Source: Ferrovibrio terrae
GTDB taxonomy: Bacteria > Pseudomonadota > Alphaproteobacteria > Ferrovibrionales > Ferrovibrionaceae
Direction: 5' to 3'
NCBI RefSeq assembly: GCF_007197755.1
Contig: NZ_CP041636.1
Span: 966,001-1,030,000 of the forward strand
DNA: 64,000 bases
Shown here in pieces: positions 45,048-54,310 of the stretch; position 1 is the first letter of the stretch; each line of letters starts with the position of its first letter. The notes under the pieces were generated by a model, which saw only the letters and a list, made by a program, of their open reading frames with translations, was not told where the DNA came from and did no database searches. The position numbers and the translations under genes were made by a program.

Positions 45048-46682
45048 TTTCAGGAAGCCGGCGATCCGCTCGGCGATCTGCTTCGCCAGATACGACGGAA
45101 CAGCATTGCCAACCTGGTGATATTGCTGGGTGCGGTTACCGCAGAAAAAATAGTTGTCTGGAAATGTCTGGAGGCGTGCCGCCTCGCGCACGGTCAGGCT
45201 GCGGCACTGAACGGGGTCGTAGTGGATATAATAATGCCCGTCCTTGGCAATATGCGACGTGATGGTTGAGGACGGCTGCCGCCCAATGCCCTGTACCTTG
45301 AAGCGATCGGCAAAGCCTGATGCCTCAAGCTGCCCATTCTTATTCACAACGACATTGCGATGGGCCGGACGCAGTTCGCCGCTCGGCCAGTCACTCAGCT
45401 TTGGCGAGCGCTCATGCTTTTCGGCATAAGCGGCACAGAACAGATACCGCGCGAGGTCGCTGGACATATGTCCGCGGGCCTGATGCTGCAGAATGCCGTT
45501 CAGTTCTGGATCATGCAGCCAAGCCTGCAATGCTTCGGCATCTTTGATCTTCTTAGGCGAGCGGGCGTACCACTGAGATCCGGAATTTCTCGTCGCAGCA
45601 AGACCTGCAATATCCTTGACCCAGTTCGCGATACCCAACCCGTATCCCGCACCCGTGAGTCTTTCGGCGGCCTGCTCTCTGATCGCCTGCACCCATACAG
45701 CGGCGTCATCCAGTCCTTTCGACAGATGGCTGCGCAGCGACGGCATCGCTTCCAGCACTGCACGCGCTGATGTTGGCGCGGCCATTTTCTTGAGTGGTTT
45801 AATCTCACCAGTGAGATCGGCACGGATGCCAACAATAATGACGCGATGGCGAGCCTGAGGAACACCGTAAACTTCGCTGCGAAGCACAAAGTCTCGAATG
45901 GATTTCTCTGCAAACATGTCTGATTGACCAAGCGAGACAATTTGTTCCGCCGATAGTGAAATGAGCCGATAGCGGGCGTTTTTCCCCTTGAGCCAGGGCC
46001 GCACTTCCAGGTGGGGGTTATCGCTGACCGCTTTTGAAGGATTCTGCAGATCACGCAGTATCAGCTCTGAAACACTGCCTGCTGCCGCATCGGCCCCGGT
46101 CCGCGCGGAAGCCAGGCCCTTCACATTCTCCATAACGAAAACGGCAGGCTCGTGAACTGCGAGTATCTCAAGATACTCGCGGTACAGGCCGTGCTTTTCA
46201 TCCTGATAGAATTCTTCTTCGCGCTGTTTCTTCAGCTCTGCTGCATTTTTCCTGGTATCGCCAATGCCGAGACGGCGCGCACGCCCAACCAGCGAATACG
46301 CCTGACATGGCGGACCGCCAATCAGCACAAAGTTTTCTCCACCAATCGCGCTTTTTATTTTGCTGTGCAGTTCATTGCGTCGATTGTTGTCACCCAGCCT
46401 GATATTCAGAACCCTGGCTGCAGCTTTTGCCCACAGTTCAGGAAACTGTCTGGCGAGCGTGCCGTCGGGGTTCGGGTGCTTCACCGCCTCGTAATAGGCT
46501 TCCCTGGCTTTACCGGTGGCGAGGTGGAAGAATTTCCGGAGCCGCAGGGTGTGACAGGCGGTTTCGTCCATTTCGCAGGACAGCCGGACGTCAAACTTCA
46601 CAGCACCGTGGGCGCCGGTGAAGCCTTCCCCCAGTCCGCCCGGACCGGCAAAAATGTCAATGACCGGTATTGTTTTCGTCAT
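45036..46682 (-). CDS. DNA (cytosine-5) methyltransferase
   Basis: A ~548-aa C5-cytosine methyltransferase. Motif I DIFAGPGGLGEGF, motif IV with the catalytic Cys in GGPPCQAYS, motif VI MENVKG, motif VIII QARHRVIIVG, motif IX REAARLQTFPDNY and motif X QVGNAVPSYLA are in order. The length exceeds the ~400 aa of Dcm because of an extended insert between motifs and a large target-recognition region (about 300-470). The start is ATG 46682; TTG 46727 is an alternative. Recognition sequence unknown. No restriction enzyme with a known nuclease domain is adjacent except Vsr. Confidence 0.93.
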   Translation of the reverse strand: MTKTIPVIDIFAGPGGLGEGFTGAHGAVKFDVRLSCEMDETACHTLRLRKFFHLATGKAREAYYEAVKHPNPDGTLARQFPELWAKAAARVLNIRLGDNNRRNELHSKIKSAIGGENFVLIGGPPCQAYSLVGRARRLGIGDTRKNAAELKKQREEEFYQDEKHGLYREYLEILAVHEPAVFVMENVKGLASARTGADAAAGSVSELILRDLQNPSKAVSDNPHLEVRPWLKGKNARYRLISLSAEQIVSLGQSDMFAEKSIRDFVLRSEVYGVPQARHRVIIVGIRADLTGEIKPLKKMAAPTSARAVLEAMPSLRSHLSKGLDDAAVWVQAIREQAAERLTGAGYGLGIANWVKDIAGLAATRNSGSQWYARSPKKIKDAEALQAWLHDPELNGILQHQARGHMSSDLARYLFCAAYAEKHERSPKLSDWPSGELRPAHRNVVVNKNGQLEASGFADRFKVQGIGRQPSSTITSHIAKDGHYYIHYDPVQCRSLTVREAARLQTFPDNYFFCGNRTQQYHQVGNAVPSYLAKQIAERIAGFLKSAF

Positions 46683-46780
46683 TCGCTCGCGCTCAGCATG
46701 TCGCGGGAAGTTATCTTTTAAATTCAAAGCGGAAGCAAATACTGCACAGGATGGGGGCGGTGATATTTACAAATCAGAGA

Positions 46781-46798
46781 ATATGATGTACCATATTT
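46781..46798. promoter_or_regulatory. Inverted repeat upstream of the methyltransferase gene
   Basis: AATATG (46781-46786), ATGTAC, CATATT (46793-46798) is a perfect inverted repeat about 100 nt upstream of the methyltransferase start, in AT-rich sequence. It could be an operator for control of modification gene expression. No C-protein-like regulator gene was found in the island. Confidence 0.35.
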
Positions 46799-46930
46799 GT
46801 TCCTGTCTGTCTCGTCCTGTTTTTTGATCATCCTGAATATGTCTCGCATACAGTCGTAACCACTCGACTGGTGTCAGAATTTGTCAGCAATCCCGGAAAT
46901 CTGGCAGGATCGGTTCGGTCCCGGACAGAC

Positions 46931-47026
46931 CTGACTCGAACGCGCACGAACCGCATCGAGCACCAAACGAACCCGCACGAACGCCCGCGAACCGCCACGA
47001 ACACACACGAACCTGACCGGGCAGCC
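46931..47026. repeat. Degenerate decamer tandem repeat (CGAA every ~10 bp)
   Basis: About nine imperfect 10-nt units, such as CGCGCACGAA, ACCCGCACGA, ACGCCCGCGA, ACCGCCACGA and ACACACACGA, run in series with one 11-nt step. Each unit carries CGA or CGAA at the same phase, so the motif recurs once per helical turn. It lies between the methyltransferase promoter side and phaZ, at the right edge of the island. Confidence 0.6.
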
Positions 47027-47094
47027 GGCGGCTCCCCTGGATATCCCTGTCGTGAAGTGTCAGCAGTCAGTGGGGCGGGCGACGCCTGCCGGCA

Positions 47095-48321
47095 TCACTC
47101 CATCGCCAGAATCGTATTCCTGACGATCGGATAAATCTGCTTGGCCCAGCGCTTGCCGCTGAACACGCCGTAATGGCCGACGCCGGCCTGCAGATGGTGG
47201 CGCTTCATATAGGGCTTGATGCCGGTGCACAGGTCATGCGCCGCCATGGTCTGGCCGATGGCGCAGATGTCGTCGCGCTCGCCTTCCACGGTGAGCAGCG
47301 CGGTCTTGCGGATCGCCTTGGGGTTCACCGGCTTGCCGTGATGCGTCAGTTCGCCCTTGGCCAGGCGATATTCCTGGAACACCCACTGCACGGTCTCGAG
47401 ATAGAAATCGGCATCGAGATCGAGCACGGCAAAATATTCGTCGTAGAAATCCTTGGTCTTGGTCGCCTGCTCGACATCGCCCTTCCACAGATTCTGGAAC
47501 AGCTCGGCATGCGCCTTCACATGGCGGTCCATGTTCATGCTCATGAAGGCGGTGAGCTGGATGAAGCCGGGATAGACGCGGCGGCCGGCGCCCGGCAGGC
47601 CATGCGGCACTTCGGAAACCAGCTTCTGCTCGAACCATTCGATCGGTTTGCCCACCGCCAGCTCATTCACCTTGGTGGGGTTGAGGCGGCAGTCGATCGG
47701 CCCGGCCATCAGCGTCATCGAGCGCGGCGTGCATTTGTGCTTGGCTTCCGACATCACCGCGGTGGCCACCAGCGCCTGCACACAGGGCTGGCAGACCGCG
47801 ACGATATGCCCGCCCGGGCCGAGCACTTCCATGAACTTGATCAGGTGATCGACATATTCCGCGAAGCCGAAGCGGCCTTCGCTCAGCGGCACGTCGCGCG
47901 CATTGTGCCAGTCGGTGATATAGACATCGTGGTCCGGCAGCATGACAGCCACCGTGTCGCGCAGCAGCGTGGCGAAATGGCCCGACAGCGGCGCCACCAC
48001 CAGCACGCGCGGCTGCTGAGCCAGATGCGCCTGCGAGGCGTCGAAGTCCTTCCTGAAATGCAGCAGGGTGCCAAACGGCGTGACATGCGCCGCCTCTTCC
48101 GTCACCGCCACCTTGCGGTTGCCGATTTTCACCTGGTCGATGTTGTAGGGCGGGCGGCCATGGCTCAGGCCTGCCCGGGTCAGCATCTCGGCGGCGGCGG
48201 CAAAGCCGCGCAGGAAGGGGTTGTCGCCGGCCGCCTGCTGCAGGCCCGGCAATACCTGTCCGGCCAGGGCGCGCAGCGGCGCCATCAGGTTGGCTTGGGT
48301 CTGGTAGGCCAGATACATCAT
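47095..48321 (-). CDS. phaZ: Intracellular poly(3-hydroxyalkanoate) depolymerase
   Basis: A 408-aa hydrolase that mobilises stored PHB/PHA granules. AVCQPCVQALVAT (about 175-187) carries the Cys of the VCQP motif used in place of serine by intracellular depolymerases of the Ralstonia PhaZ1 type. ERDDICAIGQT holds a conserved Asp region and VGHYGVFSGKRW the probable catalytic His. The C-terminal PHB_depo_C domain is complete. Its presence shows the organism makes PHA. Likely single gene, with GST divergent. Confidence 0.93.
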   Translation of the reverse strand: MMYLAYQTQANLMAPLRALAGQVLPGLQQAAGDNPFLRGFAAAAEMLTRAGLSHGRPPYNIDQVKIGNRKVAVTEEAAHVTPFGTLLHFRKDFDASQAHLAQQPRVLVVAPLSGHFATLLRDTVAVMLPDHDVYITDWHNARDVPLSEGRFGFAEYVDHLIKFMEVLGPGGHIVAVCQPCVQALVATAVMSEAKHKCTPRSMTLMAGPIDCRLNPTKVNELAVGKPIEWFEQKLVSEVPHGLPGAGRRVYPGFIQLTAFMSMNMDRHVKAHAELFQNLWKGDVEQATKTKDFYDEYFAVLDLDADFYLETVQWVFQEYRLAKGELTHHGKPVNPKAIRKTALLTVEGERDDICAIGQTMAAHDLCTGIKPYMKRHHLQAGVGHYGVFSGKRWAKQIYPIVRNTILAME

Positions 48322-48495
48322 GAATACAGGGTGGCTTTCCCGGACCGGCTGGTTGCGACTGGATCGTGCCCTCCCCCCCGGAGTGCAAAACGACGACCCA
48401 ACGCCTCTTGGCTAAAAAAGCTAATGCAGTTTTTGCTGCAATGCGAGATATATGTAGAAGACTTAAGTCTGGGACCTGACAGGGGGATGTGGACG

Positions 48496-49149
48496 ATGCA
48501 GGCCACGCTGACCATTAGCAGCAAGAATTACTCCTCCTGGTCGCTGCGCGGCTGGCTGCTCTGCCGCATGGCCGGGCTGGATTTCGAGGAAATCATCCTC
48601 TCCAGCGACGATCCCTCCACCCGGGCCGAACTGCTGCTGCTGTCGCCCAGTTTCCTGGTGCCCCGGCTGACCCATGGCGCGGTGTCGGTCTGGGACACGC
48701 TGGCGATTGCGGCCTATCTCGACGAACTCTTCCCCGATACCGGGCTGCTGCCCGCCGACCGGGTGCAGCGTGCGCATTGTCGCTCGATCTCGGGCGAGAT
48801 GCATTCCGGCTTCGTGAACCTGCGCTCGGCGCTGCCGATGAACCTGAAAGCCCATTACCCGGGCTTCAAGGTCTGGGCCGGCGCGCAGGCCGATATCGAT
48901 CGCGTCGCCTCGATCTGGCGCGACTGTTTCACCACCTATGGCGGCCCCTGGCTGTTCGGGGCGAAGCCAACGGTGGCCGATGCGATGTATGCGCCGGTCT
49001 GCACCCGCTTCCTGACCTATGACGTGAAGCTCGATCCGGCCTGCGCCGCCTACTGCCAGACGGTGATGGCCTGGCCAGTGATGCAAGAGTGGGTAACCGC
49101 TGCAAAGGCAGAGCCCGACGATCTCGACGAACTCGACGTCGAATTCTGA
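48496..49149 (+). CDS. Glutathione S-transferase family protein
   Basis: A 217-aa cytoplasmic GST. The N-terminal thioredoxin-like half starts ISSKNYSSWSLRGWLL (Ser around residue 12-14 activates GSH) and includes FLVPRLTHG with the cis-Pro; the helical half has WLFGAKPTVADAMYAPV, the N-capping box. AGGGGG stands 9 nt before the ATG at 48496, so that start is preferred over 48487. Substrate unknown. Confidence 0.92.
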   Translation: MQATLTISSKNYSSWSLRGWLLCRMAGLDFEEIILSSDDPSTRAELLLLSPSFLVPRLTHGAVSVWDTLAIAAYLDELFPDTGLLPADRVQRAHCRSISGEMHSGFVNLRSALPMNLKAHYPGFKVWAGAQADIDRVASIWRDCFTTYGGPWLFGAKPTVADAMYAPVCTRFLTYDVKLDPACAAYCQTVMAWPVMQEWVTAAKAEPDDLDELDVEF

Positions 49150-49156
49150 GCCGGTT

Positions 49157-50446
49157 TCAGGACAGCCCGCCGGTACGCAGCACAAGGCGACGTAGCGTTT
49201 TCAGCAATTCCGTGCTGACCGGATCGCGGCCGTTCAGAATCAGCACCAGACCCGGGCGGCTCAGCTCCAGCGTCTTGGCCATGTCGTCGATCGTGATATT
49301 GGCGATGCGGCAGACTTCGGTCATCACGGCCAGGCCATTGCCTTCGATATATTTGTAGCCATCGGCCTCGTTGCGTACTTTCAGCCGGAAATCGCGGCGC
49401 GCAAGGCCCGGCGTGCCCGTCTTCGCTTCGGGCCTGGGGGCCGCATTGGCGGCCAGCTTGGCGACGGCCTGGGCCTTCTTCGACACGTAGTCGGCGTCGA
49501 AATCCATCGGCACCGGCGATGTCTGCGGCGCCGGCGGCGCTGGCGGCGGAGGTGCCGCTGCAACAGGCGGCGGTGACTCAGGTGCTGGTGGCGCCGGTGC
49601 AGGTACGGGCGGTGCCGGCATGATCATGCCGGGAATCATCAGCTCAGGCAGCACCGGCGCGGCCGCAAGCGGTTTCGGCGCTTTGGAGGCCGCTGGCTCG
49701 GAAGCTGGTGAGGGCGTCACAGGTGGCGGCGGAACTGGCGCGCCGAACCCCATCATGCCGGGGATCATGACATCGGCCTGCGTCTGTGCAGATGGAGGTG
49801 CTGCGGGTTTTGCCAGATTGACCGGCGCCGGGGCTGGCGGTGCCTGTGGCGGCGGCGGCGGCTCGATGATGGTCTCCGGCGGCACTAGCTCTTCCGGCAT
49901 TGGCTGCTCGGGTGTCAGCGCTTCAGGCATTACTGGCGACGGCGCGGCGGCACTGAAATCCGCCAGCGGCACGCTGTTGTCCATCTGCCCGGAGACGCGC
50001 TCCCGGATATTCTGCATCAGCGCCGCATCTGGCAGCGCCAGCTGATACTCCGCGCCCTGCGCGGCATGGAAACCGGCGATATCGTCGAGCCGGGTCAGAC
50101 GCCGGCGCAGAAATTTCTGGCTGCCCATCGGCCAGGGCCGGTCATGCGTGACCATGCGGTCGAGGAACTGACTGGTCGTCCCGATCTCCATCGCCAGTAT
50201 GCTGGCGCGGATCGTTGCCAGTTTCCGCGCCTGGGCCGTCCGGTCGTTGGGCCCGAAGGCGCCGAGCCGGTTCTCTACCATATCGATGAACAGGTGGAAT
50301 TCGCTGAGCGCGTCGATGAAGGCACGGAAGTCCGCGAAGCGATCGAGAATCACTTCGTTGCCGGTGTAGCGACGCGTGATCACACCGGCCTGGCGTTCGA
50401 CCTGCGCAATCATCGCCAAGGCCGCTTCGCGGCTGATCGTCGCCAT
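49157..50446 (-). CDS. Unknown HTH protein with proline-rich linker (paralogue pair, member 1)
   Basis: A 429-aa cytoplasmic protein in three parts. Residues 1-150 are a helical domain (MIAQVERQAG, FRAFIDALSEFHLFIDMVEN, RPWPMGSQKFLRRRL). A very long Pro/Ala-rich linker (about 170-320) contains the short repeat MIPGM twice. The C-terminal ~100 residues hold a helix-turn-helix-like segment (ITIDDMAKTLELSRPGLVLI, followed by LNGRDPVS). The domain plan is shared with the product of 50951-51862, except that the linker is longer. No known family is recognised; DNA or RNA binding through the C-terminal region is inferred. Confidence 0.7.
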   Translation of the reverse strand: MATISREAALAMIAQVERQAGVITRRYTGNEVILDRFADFRAFIDALSEFHLFIDMVENRLGAFGPNDRTAQARKLATIRASILAMEIGTTSQFLDRMVTHDRPWPMGSQKFLRRRLTRLDDIAGFHAAQGAEYQLALPDAALMQNIRERVSGQMDNSVPLADFSAAAPSPVMPEALTPEQPMPEELVPPETIIEPPPPPQAPPAPAPVNLAKPAAPPSAQTQADVMIPGMMGFGAPVPPPPVTPSPASEPAASKAPKPLAAAPVLPELMIPGMIMPAPPVPAPAPPAPESPPPVAAAPPPPAPPAPQTSPVPMDFDADYVSKKAQAVAKLAANAAPRPEAKTGTPGLARRDFRLKVRNEADGYKYIEGNGLAVMTEVCRIANITIDDMAKTLELSRPGLVLILNGRDPVSTELLKTLRRLVLRTGGLS

Positions 50447-50554
50447 GACAGACCTTTCCTGCAGCGGATGCCGCGACGTCAGACTAGAGAAAAACCGGCA
50501 ATGCCGGAATGGTTCCGGCGCACCCGGGCCGAACGGAGCCGGAAGATCATCCGC

Positions 50555-50944
50555 TCACGGTGGGCTTCGCAGCCAGCGCTGCGCCACGGCCATGTCGGAG
50601 AAATAGCGGATCGCGCGGTTGTTGAGGCCTTCATGCAGCACCTTTTCCTGCCGCATGTTGGTCGAGGCCAGCGACTTGCGCACGATGGCGATGCGGCGCA
50701 GATGGTCGGTGGGACGACGGCGGAAGATCTGGTCGAGCCGCGCAATCATCTCGGGCGTGGCGCGCCAGTCGGTATAGCGCATATCAAGCAGATAATCGTA
50801 GTTCGGCGCATCGGGATACTGCGCCATCAGGCTGGCATAGAAGCGGAGCACCTCGTTGTCGGTGAGCTCGCCGATATACACGACCATCACCGTGCGTGCG
50901 GCGACATCGATTTCATAAGCCAGATGTTCGCTGGTGATCGCCAC
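50555..50944 (-). CDS. SpoIIAA/STAS-like small protein
   Basis: A 129-aa soluble protein. A beta-rich start (YEIDVAARTVMVVYIGEL) leads into helix and strand segments: NEVLRFYASLMAQYPDAPNY, DYLLDMRYTDWRA, RRIAIVRKSLAS. This resembles the SpoIIAA-like / STAS fold (YtxG-type bacterial proteins). It sits 6 nt after the first HTH paralogue and before the second, so all three may form one functional unit. Function unknown; possibly a partner-switching component. Confidence 0.65.
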   Translation of the reverse strand: MAITSEHLAYEIDVAARTVMVVYIGELTDNEVLRFYASLMAQYPDAPNYDYLLDMRYTDWRATPEMIARLDQIFRRRPTDHLRRIAIVRKSLASTNMRQEKVLHEGLNNRAIRYFSDMAVAQRWLRSPP

Positions 50945-50950
50945 GGGCGC

Positions 50951-51862
50951 TTAAAGCTGCGGCGGGCCGTTCTTGCCGAGAAACGACTGCAGCTGTTCCA
51001 TGAATGGCCGGGACATCGGATCGCTGCCGTTCAGCATCAGCACCAGCGACGGCCGGCTGACTCCCATGCGCGTCGCCAGCTGGTCGAGCGTGAGGCTCGC
51101 ATTGCGGCAGATTTCGCTGACAGCAACGAGGCCGTCACGTTCGGCATAGAACCGGCCATCCATTTCCTTGATGCGGAAGGTCGGCGGCGGCTCGCTGCGA
51201 AGCGGCGGACGACGTTCTGCCGCCCGTCGCCCGCTGCCGGGATCCAACCGCAGCACCATCTTCTCCGGCTTCACAAAATCTCCGGCGGGGACTGCGTAGC
51301 TGGCAGACAGATCCGAGAAATCGGTCAATGCGGGGGCGCGTTCAATCTGCTGCTTCAGCAGTTCCTCGACCGCGCGCAGCATCACTTCGCTGAGCGGCGT
51401 CAGCTGATACTGCTCGCCGAAGCGGTCGTAATATTCACTGATCTCGCCGAGGCGGCCGAGGCGGCGCTGCAGGAATTCGCGGCTGCCGAGCGGCCAGGGC
51501 TTGTGCGTCTCGCCAATACGGACAAGGAAAATCTGCGTGGTGTCGACTTCAACGATGATGATTCGCCAGCGGATATCGACGAGATGGCGCGTCAGTGCCG
51601 CGCGCTTCTCTTCCTCGAAGCCGGGCAGGCGTTCTTCCACCAGGTCGATGAAGACGTTGAAGTGATCGACCTTTTCGACGAAGCGGCGGAAATCCTTGGC
51701 TTCGGCAGACACGCCATCGCCACTGCGATAGGCCTCGGCGATGTCGAGGCCCTGCTTTTCGACCTGGGCCAGAAGACGCAAGGTCTCCTGACGCAGCCTA
51801 TCCCCTTCCGCCAATCGGCGCACCGCACCACCACTGAGTGATTTGTTTTCCCCGCAGGACAC
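50951..51862 (-). CDS. Unknown HTH protein (paralogue pair, member 2)
   Basis: A 303-aa protein paralogous to the product of 49157-50446: LLAQVEKQGLDIAEAYRSG matches AMIAQVERQAGVITRRYTG, and the C-terminal SLTLDQLATRMGVSRPSLVL matches the same helix-turn-helix region. The linker is short and basic. The GTG at 51862 is the start used; an in-frame GTG at about 51823 is possible and would align better with the paralogue. It leads the cluster. DNA or RNA binding is inferred from the HTH-like segment. Confidence 0.7.
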   Translation of the reverse strand: MSCGENKSLSGGAVRRLAEGDRLRQETLRLLAQVEKQGLDIAEAYRSGDGVSAEAKDFRRFVEKVDHFNVFIDLVEERLPGFEEEKRAALTRHLVDIRWRIIIVEVDTTQIFLVRIGETHKPWPLGSREFLQRRLGRLGEISEYYDRFGEQYQLTPLSEVMLRAVEELLKQQIERAPALTDFSDLSASYAVPAGDFVKPEKMVLRLDPGSGRRAAERRPPLRSEPPPTFRIKEMDGRFYAERDGLVAVSEICRNASLTLDQLATRMGVSRPSLVLMLNGSDPMSRPFMEQLQSFLGKNGPPQL

Positions 51863-52018
51863 AATAGTGACTGTGGTTGTGTTGTACCAGATTAGATTCT
51901 ATCAGAATTTATCCCCAGACGCGCCATTACTATCCAGTAACTGAAGCGCATGCAGCAAGGGAGCACCTGCAGCGATGGTGGTTTTCCGCCACCCATCGCT
52001 GCAAGGAGCCGACAAGCT

Positions 52019-54187
52019 TCAAAGCCGGAAGAACCCGACCAGCTGAGCCAACTGCCTGGCCTGGCCGGCCAGGGCCTGGGCAGAGGCCGACGTTTCCTCG
52101 ACCAGGGCGCCGTTGCGCTGGGTCATTTCGTCCATGCTGCCGACGGCCGTGTTCACCTGTTCCAGGCCAGTGGCCTGTTCACGGCTGGCGGCGGCGATCT
52201 CGGCCACGATATCGGCCACCTTCTTGATGGCGCCGACGATTTCGGCCAGTGAGCCACCGGTCTGGTTCACCAGGCCGGCGCCGGTCTTCACCTGGGCATT
52301 CGACGCCTGGATCAGGCCCTTGATGTCCTTCGACGCATTGGCCGAACGCTGCGCCAGGGCGCGCACTTCCTGCGCCACCACCGCAAAGCCCTTGCCAGCT
52401 TCACCCGCACGGGCCGCTTCGACCGATGCATTCAGTGCCAGCAGGTTGGTCTGGAACGCGATCTCGTCGATCAGGCCGACGATGTCACTGATCCTGCGCG
52501 CGCTCTCCTCGATCTGCGTCACGGCTGTCACGGCGTCTGCCACCACGCTGCCACCCTTCTCGGCCGTGCTGCGGGCCGCAGTCGCCAGCTGGTTGGCAGC
52601 TTGGGCATTGTCGGCATTCTGTTTCACGGTGGCGGTGATTTCATGCATCGAGGCGGCCGTCTCTTCGATGCTGGCGGCCTGCGATTCCGTGCGGCTGGCC
52701 AGGTCCTGGCTGCCGGTGGAGATCTCGGCCGCCGCGGCATTCACGGCCTCGGCATTCTCTGACAGGCCGCGCACCACTTCGCTGATCCGCTCGGCCATGC
52801 GATTGGTCGCCTGCTGCAGGTCGGCAAAGACGCCGGCATAGCTGCCCTGCACGCGACCGCTGAGATCGCCATCGGCAAGGCGCGCAAGAACCTGGCCAAG
52901 TTCACGCAGCGCCGTGTCGGTGGTGGCGACCAGCGTGTTGACGCCATCGCCCAGCCGGCGCATCACGCCGTCCATGTTCTCGACCGCGATCCGCGCGCTC
53001 ATGTCACCGGCGGCGGCGGCGGCAACGATGGTGCCGATCGAACGGTCCAGCTCGGCCTCCTGGGCCTGGCGCTGCTCTTCGTAGGCCTGGCGCTGGCTGG
53101 CGCGTTCAGCCGACATGCGGCGGTTATCCACTGCCTGTTCGCGGAAGACCTGCACCGCCTTTGCCATCGCGCCCAGTTCATCGACGCGATCCCGCGCCGG
53201 AATCTCGCTATCCAGGTCACCGCCGGCCAGCGTCTGCATCGCGCCAGTCATCGCCGCAATCGGACGCACCAGGCTGCGGGCCAGGATCACCGCAACCGCA
53301 CCGGTGGCGAGCAGCGTGACCAGGGCGAGCAGCGACAGGATCAGTAATTCCTGGCGCTGCGTGGCGGCCTGCTTCTCGCGGTCGGCAACGATCTCGACCA
53401 CGGCAATCGCCTTGCCGGAGAAATTCTTCAGTGGCATGGCCAGCGTGGCGCTGTCGCGACCCTTCAGACGGGTATGGCGCAGCACGGTCTCGCCATTCAG
53501 TGCGGCGCGATATTCAGTCTCGCTGATCGTGGTCTTTTCGGCAAAGGTGCTGGAATACACGCTGAGCTTGTCATCAGCGAGCAGATGAATGGTGAGTTCG
53601 ACATTGAGCCGGCGCTTCATGCGTTGGAGGAATTCCTCACCCAACGCGATGCCGGTGTCGATCACGCCGATCAGCTTGCCGTCCATGCGCAACGGATGCG
53701 ACGAAAACAGGCTGAGCGTTTCGCGACCCGGCTCGATGCCGGTATGGGGCTTGCCGGTGTCGATGGTCTGCTTCACCGTCTGACGCCGGCTCAGCACGTT
53801 ATCGCCGAAGTTGGCCGGCGAATGGGCGCGCAGGAAAGCAACGCCCGTGGGAGTCTGAATGGTGATCAGGCCGATCCCCTCGCGCTCGCGCACCGTCTTC
53901 ATCGGCTCGGCCAGCAGGGCCAGGCCGGCAGCGCGATCACCGCTCGCCACGGCTTCCTGCAAGGCGCGCAGGCCGCCCAGGGCACTGCTGACGCTCGAGG
54001 CCGTGCGACCTTCGAAATCGATGGCTTCGAGCACGGCGTCGTAATTCGCCAGCAGATCGTCGCGCAGATCGCCCTCGGCGTTACTCACCTGCTTGATGAA
54101 CATGTAGCCGGCGATCACCGCGATAGCGGCAAAGGTGATTCCAAGCATGGCGGCAATGAGCCGTGCCGCGATTGAGCGCTTCAACAT
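52019..54187 (-). CDS. Methyl-accepting chemotaxis protein
   Basis: A ~722-aa chemoreceptor. Membrane helix 1 (residues ~8-30) is followed by a periplasmic sensor domain of ~240 residues (Cache-like: [20 protein letters not shown]), membrane helix 2 ([21 protein letters not shown]), HAMP ([27 protein letters not shown]), a second HAMP-like stretch, and the MCP signalling tip ([40 protein letters not shown]). The ATG at 54187 fits AAGGAA upstream. No C-terminal NWETF-type pentapeptide is seen. Ligand unknown. Confidence 0.93.
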   Translation of the reverse strand: MLKRSIAARLIAAMLGITFAAIAVIAGYMFIKQVSNAEGDLRDDLLANYDAVLEAIDFEGRTASSVSSALGGLRALQEAVASGDRAAGLALLAEPMKTVREREGIGLITIQTPTGVAFLRAHSPANFGDNVLSRRQTVKQTIDTGKPHTGIEPGRETLSLFSSHPLRMDGKLIGVIDTGIALGEEFLQRMKRRLNVELTIHLLADDKLSVYSSTFAEKTTISETEYRAALNGETVLRHTRLKGRDSATLAMPLKNFSGKAIAVVEIVADREKQAATQRQELLILSLLALVTLLATGAVAVILARSLVRPIAAMTGAMQTLAGGDLDSEIPARDRVDELGAMAKAVQVFREQAVDNRRMSAERASQRQAYEEQRQAQEAELDRSIGTIVAAAAAGDMSARIAVENMDGVMRRLGDGVNTLVATTDTALRELGQVLARLADGDLSGRVQGSYAGVFADLQQATNRMAERISEVVRGLSENAEAVNAAAAEISTGSQDLASRTESQAASIEETAASMHEITATVKQNADNAQAANQLATAARSTAEKGGSVVADAVTAVTQIEESARRISDIVGLIDEIAFQTNLLALNASVEAARAGEAGKGFAVVAQEVRALAQRSANASKDIKGLIQASNAQVKTGAGLVNQTGGSLAEIVGAIKKVADIVAEIAAASREQATGLEQVNTAVGSMDEMTQRNGALVEETSASAQALAGQARQLAQLVGFFRL

Positions 54188-54310
54188 CAGGGTTCCTTCC
54201 CAGCAACATACGGTTGCAGGCCTGATTTCACAGCAAGCGCACGGGCTTAACAATAGTCATGGGCGTAATGAACACGCTTTTATTCGTGCTGTGGTTTTAT
54301 ATAGAAAACA

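Noticed and set aside
40745-46682. Known MZA, BREX, DISARM or Dnd system
   Set aside because: No Z1 or AIPR protein, no BrxC/PglZ, no SNF2/DrmA helicase and no DndBCDE-like protein was found.
46931-47026. CRISPR array
   Set aside because: The units are 10 nt without spacers, and no cas gene is present.
46871-47134. An 87-codon frame rich in Thr, Arg, Asn and His
   Set aside because: It arises from the decamer repeat, overlaps the phaZ end and has no homologous look or good ribosome binding site.
47173-48486. An apparent fusion of a long frame to the GST gene
   Set aside because: The upstream part is antisense to phaZ; the GST has its own ribosome binding site and start at 48496.
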